Assembly (NCBI GenBank): GCA_029261905.1 | Contig: JAJDAM010000895.1 | Span: forward strand, 1 to 7,331 | Source: Deltaproteobacteria bacterium | GTDB taxonomy: Bacteria; Myxococcota_A; UBA9160; SMWR01 | Reading direction: 5' to 3' | Length of the DNA stretch: 7,331 nucleotides | In this document: piece after piece, positions 1 through 6,305 of the stretch | Numbering within the stretch: position 1 is the stretch's first letter | Layout of the letters: each line of letters opens with the position of its first letter | Program-made: the position numbers and the translations under genes | The notes under the pieces: model-generated | Told to the model about the DNA's origin: nothing | Database searches by the model: none | What the model saw: only the letters and a program-made list of their open reading frames with translations

Positions 1-3000
1 GTCGATGCATCGGCGATTGCCCCAGGCACTGGAGAGCGGGCGCTCGGTCAACGCTTCATCGACGCATCGCGAGTCAGCGATCACCACGCGATCATCCCCA
101 CCAACGGTGATCCGAGCCGCGTATCGCTCTCGCGCGACGAAGCACGGATCTACGACCTGATCTGTCGCCGCTTGCTTTCGGCGTGGCACCCCGATCATCG
201 CTACGCGACGACCGAGGTCGTCACGACGATCACCAGTGATGTCGGGGGCGACGGCGAGACGATCGATCACTACCGCAGCACCGGAACCCGTGTCGAATTC
301 GTGGGCTGGAAGATTCTCGATCCGGTCGTCCGTTCACAAGGAGCAGCGAACTCAGACGAAACGCTTCCCACCCGCCTCGCGGTGGGCCAGCAACAACACG
401 TCGCCGAAGCCACCGCTCAGGAAAAAAAGACGCGCCCGCCGCGGCGCTTCAGCGACGCAACGCTGTTGACTGCGATGGAAACCGCCGGGCGCGCGCTGGA
501 AGAAAAGGAACTCTCGGATGCGATGCGCGAAAACGGGCTCGGCACACCCGCGACACGCGCTTCGATCATCGAAACGCTGCTCCAACGGCAATACGTCGAG
601 CGAAGAGACAAATCGATCGTCGCGACCGACAAGGGCATCCGATTGATCGCACTCGTTCACCCGGACGTGAAGAGCCCGATCCTCACCGGTCGCTGGGAGG
701 CCCGGCTGCAGCTGATCCAAGAGGGCCGCGAACCGCTCGCCCGATTCATGGCCGAAATTGAAGACAGCGTGCGGTCGCTCGTCGCCGGCACGCTCAGTAG
801 CGGTTCGGCCGTACCCATCACGACGCCTGTGTCGCCAGTTCCACCAGCGCGCTCGGCAACGCAGCCCTCGGCGCAGCCCGCACAGCAAGCTCCACCCCAG
901 TCGTCAAGGCAGGCTCCAACACAGGCCCGAACACAAGCTCGAACGCTACCCGACGCGATCGAGCGCACGCCGACGCCTCCGGAGAAATTGGGACGGTTGC
1001 TCGACAGCGTCTTCGGGTTCGCTGCCTTCCGCCCGCACCAACAGACGGTCTGTGAGGAGACGACTCGCGGACGCGACGTTCTGCTCGTGATGCCGACCGG
1101 CGCCGGCAAGTCACTTTGCTACCAGCTTCCCGGCATCGCGCGTGGTGGTACCACGTTGGTCGTCAGTCCGCTGATCGCGTTGATGGAAGACCAGGTCAGC
1201 AAGCTGAAGGAGCTGGGCTTGCGAGCCGAGCGGATTCACTCCGGAAGAAGCCGGCCCGAATCCCGCGCGGTGTGCACCGATTACCTGAGTGGTGCGCTCG
1301 ATTTCCTGTTCATCGCGCCGGAACGGCTGAGTGTGAGCGGGTTTCCCGAATTGCTCGCGAAACGAAAGCCCACACTGATTGCGGTCGACGAAGCCCATTG
1401 CATTTCTCAATGGGGACACGACTTCCGACCCGACTACCGGATGCTCGGTGAACGGTTGCCGTTGCTTCGTCCCGCGCCGGTGATCGCACTGACGGCGACC
1501 GCGACACCACAGGTCCAGACCGACATCGTCCAACAACTCGCAATGACGACCGCGATCCGATCGATTCACGGCTTTCGTCGCAACAATATCGCCGCCGAAG
1601 TGGTCGAGATGGCTCCCGGGGTCCGGGATGATGCTGCGCTGTCTTTGTTGAAAGACCCAGAACGAAGGCCCGCGATCGTTTATTCGCCCACGCGAAAGAA
1701 GGCCGAAGCGTTGGCACGACATCTGGGACGACACTTCAGTACCGCGGTGTATCACGCGGGAATCCCGGCCGCGAGGCGAGACAGCGTCCAAGACGAATTC
1801 CTCGGCGGTCGGACCGAAGTCATCGTCGCGACGATCGCGTTCGGAATGGGGATCGACAAGTCGAACGTCCGGACCGTCGTCCACATGGCACTTCCCGGAA
1901 GCGTCGAGGGCTACTATCAGGAAATCGGTCGTGCAGGCCGCGACGGCCTGCCCTCACGAGCGGTGTTGCTCCACAGCTTTGCCGACCGGCGCACACACGA
2001 ATGGTTTCTCGATCGAGACTACCCGGACATCGAGGTTCTAGAACAGGTCGTCGCGGCCCTCGATGCAACGCCGCGCTCCACGTCCGAGCTGCGCGAGCGA
2101 ATCGGCGGGCGCAATCCGATCGAGACCGAACTGCTGGAGCGCGCCATCGAGAAGCTCTGGATCCACGGCGGCGCGCGCGTCACGCCGGGTGGCGACGCCA
2201 CGCTCGGCAGCCGTGGCTGGGAGGCGGCGTACGTCGAGCAGCGGCGACACAAGGAGATGCAACTCGCACAGATCGGTCGCTACGCAGAGCGTGCCGTCTG
2301 CCGCATGCGCACCTTGGTGGAACATTTCGGAGACCAGGAAGACGACGGTGCGGCATGCGGGCTGTGCGACGTGTGCGCACCAAACGATTGTGTCTCGCTT
2401 CGCTTTCACGAGCCGACGCCCAGCGAATGCGAGGCGATGAGCCAGATCCTGAAGTCACTGCGTGGCCGCAACGGTCCAAGTACCGGCCGGCTTCACCTCG
2501 ACACGTTCGGCGAATCACTCGAGCGACGAGCGTTCGAGCGTTTGCTGGCCAGCCTTGCTCGTGGAGGCTGGCTGCGGGTCGAAAGCGACGAGTTCGAAAA
2601 GGACGGGCGCCAGATTCAATTCCAGAGAGCCTTTCTCACCGAGTTCGGCCGCCGCCGGCGCGATGACGATCTGAACGGGCTGGGAATGGTCGAGCCACCG
2701 AAAACGAAACGTGCCGTCGCAATGCGACCGCCAACGAAGCGACAGCGTCCAGCGGGGTCTCGCATCGCGGGGAGCGCAGCGCCTTCGCGTTCCGGGGACG
2801 CCAAGAGAACCGCTAGGAAGACGCGTGCGTCAGTAGCCGACCCCGTACCCGCCGACGCTCCGGTCGGGCTGGTCGATGCGCTCAAGAAGTGGCGCCTCGC
2901 GAAAGCCCAGGAACGCAAGATCCCGGCTTTTCGCATCCTGACCGACCGAACGCTGATCGCGATCGCGACCGAGAACCCGCGTGACGAGCAGTCCCTGTTG

Positions 3001-3078
3001 GCCATCGGCGGAATCGGCGCCACACGCATGCGGAAATACGGCGGAGAGATCCTCGCGATCACCCGCAACGAACGTTGA
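1..3078 (+). CDS. topB-recQ: Topoisomerase III (type IA) - RecQ helicase fusion protein, 5'-partial
   Basis: The reading frame is open from base 1 to the TGA at 3076-3078 (1025 residues visible); no start belongs here, so the N-terminus is upstream. Residues 1-260 are the C-terminal part of a type IA topoisomerase: VSDHHAIIPT (25-34), a VGW turn, then the hallmark GLGTPATRAS (179-188) and the LTGRWEARL helix. The catalytic tyrosine segment would lie upstream and is not seen. After an Ala/Pro/Gln/Thr-rich linker (about 274-329) comes a full RecQ: FRPHQ motif 0 (343-347), Walker A MPTGAGKS (364-371), DEAH (463-466) with the RecQ aromatic loop, LTATATP (497-503), motif VI YYQEIGRAGRDG (638-649), a Zn site (C767, C786, C789, C792), a probable winged helix (about 804-885), a basic linker and an HRDC domain (about 956-1020). 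Known role of the parts: 3'-5' DNA unwinding plus single-strand passage, acting together on recombination intermediates. That they cooperate here is inferred. All helicase motifs are intact. Confidence 0.95.
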   Translation, partial: VDASAIAPGTGERALGQRFIDASRVSDHHAIIPTNGDPSRVSLSRDEARIYDLICRRLLSAWHPDHRYATTEVVTTITSDVGGDGETIDHYRSTGTRVEFVGWKILDPVVRSQGAANSDETLPTRLAVGQQQHVAEATAQEKKTRPPRRFSDATLLTAMETAGRALEEKELSDAMRENGLGTPATRASIIETLLQRQYVERRDKSIVATDKGIRLIALVHPDVKSPILTGRWEARLQLIQEGREPLARFMAEIEDSVRSLVAGTLSSGSAVPITTPVSPVPPARSATQPSAQPAQQAPPQSSRQAPTQARTQARTLPDAIERTPTPPEKLGRLLDSVFGFAAFRPHQQTVCEETTRGRDVLLVMPTGAGKSLCYQLPGIARGGTTLVVSPLIALMEDQVSKLKELGLRAERIHSGRSRPESRAVCTDYLSGALDFLFIAPERLSVSGFPELLAKRKPTLIAVDEAHCISQWGHDFRPDYRMLGERLPLLRPAPVIALTATATPQVQTDIVQQLAMTTAIRSIHGFRRNNIAAEVVEMAPGVRDDAALSLLKDPERRPAIVYSPTRKKAEALARHLGRHFSTAVYHAGIPAARRDSVQDEFLGGRTEVIVATIAFGMGIDKSNVRTVVHMALPGSVEGYYQEIGRAGRDGLPSRAVLLHSFADRRTHEWFLDRDYPDIEVLEQVVAALDATPRSTSELRERIGGRNPIETELLERAIEKLWIHGGARVTPGGDATLGSRGWEAAYVEQRRHKEMQLAQIGRYAERAVCRMRTLVEHFGDQEDDGAACGLCDVCAPNDCVSLRFHEPTPSECEAMSQILKSLRGRNGPSTGRLHLDTFGESLERRAFERLLASLARGGWLRVESDEFEKDGRQIQFQRAFLTEFGRRRRDDDLNGLGMVEPPKTKRAVAMRPPTKRQRPAGSRIAGSAAPSRSGDAKRTARKTRASVADPVPADAPVGLVDALKKWRLAKAQERKIPAFRILTDRTLIAIATENPRDEQSLLAIGGIGATRMRKYGGEILAITRNER
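820..984 (+). other. Low-complexity inter-domain linker between topoisomerase and RecQ modules
   Basis: About 55 residues (274-328) rich in Ala, Pro, Gln, Thr and Ser, with short imperfect repeats such as QAPPQ/QAPTQ and TQARTQART. It has no hydrophobic pattern of a folded domain. It sits exactly between the last topoisomerase helix and the RecQ motif 0 region, and the frame is continuous through it. It is therefore a flexible tether, not a frameshifted gene junction. No internal start with a convincing Shine-Dalgarno was noticed that would give a separate RecQ. Confidence 0.75.
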
Positions 3079-3080
3079 GG

Positions 3081-3123
3081 GGGCCTGCCGGAGGTTTCGC
3101 CGGAGAAGTTGGCCCTAACAGGC
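3081..3123. repeat. Inverted and direct repeats in the intergenic gap after the fusion gene
   Basis: In the 49-nt gap, GGGCC (3081-3085) can pair with GGCCC (3111-3115), or alternatively GCCTG (3083-3087) with CAGGC (3119-3123). A direct repeat GCCGGAG occurs at 3087-3093 and 3099-3105. There is no T-tract after either stem, so an intrinsic terminator is not supported. The structure may be chance in GC-rich DNA. Confidence 0.25.
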
Positions 3124-3127
3124 TAGT

Positions 3128-5002
3128 GTGAGCCTCGTGCGATCGCGTCTGTTGATTTGTCTGATCCTGGTGGCCGCGACGGTCGCCGTCTACGCCCAGG
3201 TTCGGCACCACGAGTTCGTCAACTACGACGACTACGTATACCTCTCGGCAATCGACACCGGCGTCACCCTCGATGCGATCGAGCGAACGTTCACGCAACA
3301 CATCGTCTCGAACTGGATCCCGGTCACGTGGATGATGCTGCTCGTCGACTACGAGCTGTACGGTCGTGAACCCGCCGGCTATCACCTGACCAACGTCGCG
3401 CTCCACGCCGCCAATGCCGTACTGCTGTTCTGGCTGTTGCATCTCCTGACGGGCGCGACCGGGCGCAGTGCGTTCGTCGCGGGAGTCTTCGCGCTGCATC
3501 CACTCCACGTCGAATCGGTCGCATGGATGTCCGAGCGAAAGGACGTCTTGAGCGGACTCTTCTTCATGCTGACGCTGCTTGCGTATGTTCACTACCAAGC
3601 GCCGAACGAATCCGGCCCCGAGTCGCGACAACCCCGCCGATCGCGCCGAGTGCTTCTCTACCTTTGCGTTGTAGTCAGCTTCGCGCTGGGATTGATGGCC
3701 AAGCCGATGCTGGTCACTTTGCCGTTCGTACTGCTGCTGCTCGATTACTGGCCGCTGGAACGCATCGGCCGCACGGACCGACTCGTCCCGATTGATTGGC
3801 CGGATCTCGGCAGAGCCGCGCGAGAGAAGATCCCGCTGTTCGTGCTCGCTGCGGCGGTAAGCGCAGCAGCGATCCTGACCCAGGATCTGGCCGGCAGCTT
3901 GTCGGATACGGCCGTGCTGACGATCCCACGTCGCGCGGCGAACGCCCTCGATTCGTACTGGATCTACATCGGGAAATCACTCTGGCCGAGCGGTCTGGCC
4001 GCCTTCTATCCCCATCCGATCGAGACCGCACAGGGGACGCGTTGGATTGCGCTCGGGCTGGGTTTCGCTGCGATCACGATCACGTCGATCGTGGCTGCCT
4101 CCCGCCGCCCCTACGCACTCGTGGGTTGGCTGTGGTACATCGGAATGCTGGTCCCGGTGATCGGACTCATTCAGGTAGGATCGCAGGCCCACGCCGATCG
4201 CTACACCTACCTGCCTCAAATCGGAATCACGATCTGCGTTGCCTGGGGCGCGCACGAGTGGTTGTCCCCGCGGCGTTGGGGGCACGCTTTGTTGCGCGGC
4301 TTCGGAGCGGCGATTCTGATCGCGTTGGCGGTGACGTCGTGGTTTCAGATCGGGCATTGGAAGAACACGATTGCACTGCACAGTCACGCTGCGAGCGTCA
4401 CGCACGACAACTTCCGCGCACACAACGGTCTCGCCGCCGCGCTGCGCCGCGCCGGCCGACTCGAAGAATCAGCGCTCCATTACCAACGAGCGGCGTCGCT
4501 TGCTCCGCGCAGCGGTCGAACGCAGATCGGGCGCGCGGAGGTTCTGGCGGAGTTGGGCCGGCTGGACGAGGCCATCGAGGCCTACCGCATCGGGCTACGC
4601 ATCGCACCGCGTCACATTCGCGCCCACATCAACCTCGGGCACGTCCTGCTGCGGGATGGCCAGATCGACGAGTCACTGCTGCATTTCGAGCGCGCGCTCG
4701 AACTCGACGGCGGCGGCGGCTTGGTGGCCAGTGGCAGCCTGCCGTTCTTGATTTCGCTGCATCGGGGGATTGGCCTGGCATTGATCGAGCGTGGGCGCAA
4801 CGCCACCGAAGGCGCCCAGTCTTCTTACGATCGAGCCATCGAGCACTTCGAGATCCTGCTCGAAATGCGCCCCAACGATGCGTCCGCGCACGTCGCACTG
4901 GCTGAAGCGCTGATGCTCTCGGGGCGAAGCGATGAAGCCAGAACCCATCTCGCGCGAGGGCGCGAACTCGGAGCACCGAGCCGGCCGACGCGAGCGCGCT
5001 GA
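3128..5002 (+). CDS. TMTC/GT39-like polytopic membrane glycosyltransferase with C-terminal TPR repeats
   Basis: A 624-residue protein. Residues 1-410 are strongly hydrophobic with about 9-11 likely membrane segments. An acidic pair in the first extracytoplasmic loop (NYDDY, D34-D35) sits where GT-C lipid-phosphosugar transferases keep catalytic acids. The segment HPLHVESVAWMSERKDVL (124-141), then AKPMLVTLPF and a LDYWPLER turn, and later SQAHADRYTYLPQIG (352-366) are typical of bacterial relatives of the eukaryotic O-mannosyltransferases TMTC1-4. Residues about 425-615 carry TPR-type helix pairs (for example EVLAELGRLDEAIEAYRIGL, 471-490). Family knowledge suggests transfer of a sugar from a lipid carrier to protein or another acceptor; donor and acceptor cannot be told from sequence. 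The GTG at 3128 is weakly supported because the upstream Shine-Dalgarno is poor; GTG at 3137 is an alternative. It lies 49 nt after the fusion gene on the same strand, with no evident functional link. Confidence 0.88.
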   Translation: MSLVRSRLLICLILVAATVAVYAQVRHHEFVNYDDYVYLSAIDTGVTLDAIERTFTQHIVSNWIPVTWMMLLVDYELYGREPAGYHLTNVALHAANAVLLFWLLHLLTGATGRSAFVAGVFALHPLHVESVAWMSERKDVLSGLFFMLTLLAYVHYQAPNESGPESRQPRRSRRVLLYLCVVVSFALGLMAKPMLVTLPFVLLLLDYWPLERIGRTDRLVPIDWPDLGRAAREKIPLFVLAAAVSAAAILTQDLAGSLSDTAVLTIPRRAANALDSYWIYIGKSLWPSGLAAFYPHPIETAQGTRWIALGLGFAAITITSIVAASRRPYALVGWLWYIGMLVPVIGLIQVGSQAHADRYTYLPQIGITICVAWGAHEWLSPRRWGHALLRGFGAAILIALAVTSWFQIGHWKNTIALHSHAASVTHDNFRAHNGLAAALRRAGRLEESALHYQRAASLAPRSGRTQIGRAEVLAELGRLDEAIEAYRIGLRIAPRHIRAHINLGHVLLRDGQIDESLLHFERALELDGGGGLVASGSLPFLISLHRGIGLALIERGRNATEGAQSSYDRAIEHFEILLEMRPNDASAHVALAEALMLSGRSDEARTHLARGRELGAPSRPTRAR

Positions 5003-5067
5003 CGGCGCTCTTTCGAGTCGTTCGGCACCCCATCCTTACGAACTCTCTGCGGTACATTCCCGGGCCT

Positions 5068-5823
5068 ATGGCCGATTCCACAGAGAACCCCGACCGCGGG
5101 ACAACGGCAGAACGAGAAGCGGTGACGCGTTCGCAGCAGCGCGCGACGATCACACTGATCCGACACGGCGAACCGGATTGGGCGCCGGGCGGGGGCGTCT
5201 CGGTGGCCGACCCGGATCTGACGCCCTTCGGGCGCTACCAGGCAAACGCCACCGCCAACGAACTCGCAAACAGACGATTCGATGCGCTCTACGTCAGCCC
5301 GTACCGACGCGCGCAGCAGACGGCAGCCGAGGTGGCCCCAGCCATCGGGCTCGATCCGATTACGATCGACGGGTTGGCAGAGGTCCAGGTCGCCGTCGAT
5401 GGCTACTCGTCCGAAGAAGCGGACCGGTACTTCGCCGAGGGAGTTCGCCGCCCGCTCGCCGAACATTGGGACGGTTGGCCGGGCGCCGAGAGCTTCCACG
5501 ACTTCCACGCCCGGATCACATCGGGAATCGACGAAATTCTCGAACGTCATCATTGCCTGCCGCACCAGGAACACGACTTTCGCGTCTGGGATATTCCGGA
5601 ACCCGGCCCGGCCATTGCGATCGTCGCGCACTGTGGAACCAACGCCGTGGCCATCACGCACCTGCTCGACATTCGTCCGGTCCCGTGGGAGTGGTTGCGT
5701 TTCGAAACCGGGCTCGCTGCGTACTCGACGATCGAAGCCCACCCCATCGGTCCGAGCAAACGGGTGTGGTCGCTGCAAGACTTCAACCGCGAAGCCCATC
5801 TGCATCGGGCCGGATTGAAGTAG
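5068..5823 (+). CDS. Histidine phosphatase family protein (phosphoglycerate mutase-like)
   Basis: 251 residues. The nucleophile motif LIRHGE (R32, H33, G34) follows a short disordered N-terminus. DLTPFG (50-55), SPYRRAQQTA (77-86), an acidic residue after the fourth strand (E105) and the second histidine in IVAHCGTN (H188) complete the branch-1 histidine phosphatase active site. Such enzymes form a phosphohistidine and hydrolyse or transfer phosphate on small molecules or proteins. The substrate is not deducible here, and it is not a close match in length or motifs to cofactor-dependent glycolytic mutase. The ATG at 5068 gives the longest form but has no clear Shine-Dalgarno. GTG at 5122, preceded by GAGAAG, would start 11 residues before the RHG arginine and is a credible alternative. 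It lies 65 nt after the glycosyltransferase and 85 nt before the arsC-like gene, all on the + strand. Confidence 0.88.
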   Translation: MADSTENPDRGTTAEREAVTRSQQRATITLIRHGEPDWAPGGGVSVADPDLTPFGRYQANATANELANRRFDALYVSPYRRAQQTAAEVAPAIGLDPITIDGLAEVQVAVDGYSSEEADRYFAEGVRRPLAEHWDGWPGAESFHDFHARITSGIDEILERHHCLPHQEHDFRVWDIPEPGPAIAIVAHCGTNAVAITHLLDIRPVPWEWLRFETGLAAYSTIEAHPIGPSKRVWSLQDFNREAHLHRAGLK

Positions 5824-5874
5824 GCTGCGTTCCGCAATTGTTGTTGGCGCGCGTCGTTGCCACATCGGAGCAGC

Positions 5875-5880
5875 TATGCT
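5875..5880 (+). promoter_or_regulatory. Possible -10 element of the arsC-like gene
   Basis: TATGCT lies in the 85-nt gap, about 28 nt upstream of the ATG and ahead of the Shine-Dalgarno. No good -35 hexamer is found at 15-18 nt spacing (the nearby TTGCCA at 5857-5862 is only 12 nt away), so this is a weak candidate. Confidence 0.2.
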
Positions 5881-5897
5881 GTGCGCCCGAGTCAAAC

Positions 5898-5903
5898 GGA
5901 GGA
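5898..5903 (+). promoter_or_regulatory. Strong Shine-Dalgarno of the arsC-like gene (decides its start)
   Basis: GGAGGA sits 5 nt before the ATG at 5909-5911. It is the best ribosome binding site on the + strand of the window and fixes the start of a frame that meets TGA after only 11 codons. This argues that ribosomes are meant to enter here and read through the TGA. Confidence 0.85.
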
Positions 5904-5908
5904 CCTCC

Positions 5909-6259
5909 ATGGCAACCCCGCTGCTGTACCACAACCCGGGCTGAGGCAAGTCACGCGGCGCACAGGACATCCTGCGCGAGCGCGGCGTCGAGTTCGACGT
6001 CATCGAATACATCAAGCAGCCTCTCGATCGCGACACGCTGGAACGAATCGCGGACCTGCTGCCGGGCGAGCCGGTCGAGATGCTCCGGCAGGACAAGAAT
6101 TTCACCGAGCTCGGGCTCGACGCCGCCGACTACCAGAGCACTGAAGCGGTCGTCGACCTGTTGCTCGAACACCCGAAGCTCATGCAACGCCCGATATTCG
6201 TCATCGGCGACCGCGCGGTCATTGCGCGTCCGTCCGACAAGGTCCTCGAGCTGCTCTAG
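5909..6259 (+). CDS. arsC: Arsenate reductase family protein (ArsC/YfgD type) with predicted selenocysteine at the catalytic position
   Basis: Read with TGA (5942-5944) as Sec, the gene gives 116 residues ending at TAG 6257-6259, close to the ~115-140 usual for glutaredoxin-coupled ArsC/YfgD proteins. The N-terminus LLYHNPG-U-GKSR matches the YHNPxC(x)xSR active-site loop of the family, with U12 in the place of catalytic Cys12. The three arginines that bind the oxyanion in plasmid R773 ArsC (R60, R94, R107) fall at identical positions here: MLRQ (58-61), QRPIFVI (93-99) and ARPSDKVLELL (106-116). The PKLMQRP and RPSDKVLEL segments look closer to YfgD than to R773 ArsC. Codons after the TGA keep the strong G/C third-position bias of real genes, so the frame is under coding selection. 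The known family role is glutathione/glutaredoxin-dependent reduction of arsenate; a different redox substrate is possible. An internal restart (ATG at 6080, codon 58) would lose the active site. The alternatives are a recent nonsense mutation or a base error (TGC to TGA). Confidence 0.85.
5942..5944 (+). other. In-frame TGA read as selenocysteine codon
   Basis: This is codon 12 of the arsC-like gene, exactly where the family has its nucleophilic cysteine. Replacement of a redox-active Cys by UGA-encoded Sec is the classic signature of bacterial selenoproteins. A random nonsense mutation would hit this one codon of 116 only rarely. Confidence 0.78.
5958..5977 (+). promoter_or_regulatory. Candidate bacterial SECIS hairpin downstream of the TGA
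   Basis: GCGCA (5958-5962) pairs perfectly with TGCGC (5973-5977), enclosing a 10-nt region CAGGACATCC in which GG (5965-5966) can also pair with CC (5971-5972). An alternative register pairs CAGG (5963-5966) with CCTG (5971-5974) over an ACAT tetraloop, with a two-base bulge below. The stem begins 13 nt after the TGA and the apex lies about 22 nt after it, within the range known for bacterial SECIS elements. In the most stable-looking folds the loop does not begin with G, so the match to the loop rule is imperfect. Confidence 0.5.
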
Positions 6260-6278
6260 CCTGCTGCTAGCCTGCTGC
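6256..6278. repeat. Two tandem copies of an 11-bp unit at the end of the arsC-like gene
   Basis: TAGCCTGCTGC occurs at 6257-6267 and again at 6268-6278, with the preceding C also repeated. The first copy contains the stop codon. This is probably a small slippage duplication of the 3' end; no function is evident. Confidence 0.7.
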
Positions 6279-6284
6279 GGAAAT

Positions 6285-6303
6285 ACTCGGGCCGCGTCCG
6301 AGT
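6285..6303 (-). terminator. Weak hairpin between convergent genes, possible terminator
   Basis: ACTCGG (6285-6290) pairs with CCGAGT (6298-6303) over a 7-nt loop. Read on the - strand it begins three bases after the stop of the SDR gene and is followed by ATTTCC. This resembles a weak intrinsic terminator with only a three-T run. On the + strand no T-run follows. Its place in the 46-nt convergent gap supports a termination role, but the signal is poor. Confidence 0.35.
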
Positions 6304-6305
6304 CG

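Noticed and set aside
172..174. TTG as the start of the topoisomerase-RecQ protein
   Set aside because: The same frame is open and clearly topoisomerase-like upstream (DHHAIIPT at 73-102), so the gene continues past the window edge.
3081..3123. Intrinsic terminator after the fusion gene
   Set aside because: The pairings are short, mutually exclusive, with a large loop and no T-tract.
3796..4905. 369-codon + strand frame inside the membrane glycosyltransferase gene
   Set aside because: Highly Arg-rich, no motif, fully contained in a better-supported gene.
5053..5058. TACATT as a -10 box giving a leaderless phosphatase mRNA
   Set aside because: No matching -35 at proper spacing and a single weak hexamer; not enough to annotate.
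4825..6105. 426-codon open frame on the - strand across the TPR, phosphatase and arsC-like genes
   Set aside because: It overlaps three + strand genes with clear family motifs, begins and ends inside them, is Arg/Ser/Cys-rich and low in recognisable motifs. It is a GC-rich antisense shadow.
5909..6259. arsC-like gene as an ordinary pseudogene
   Set aside because: There is one stop only, placed precisely at the catalytic Cys codon; strong Shine-Dalgarno, intact conserved arginines and coding bias remain. A pseudogene is possible but less likely than Sec.
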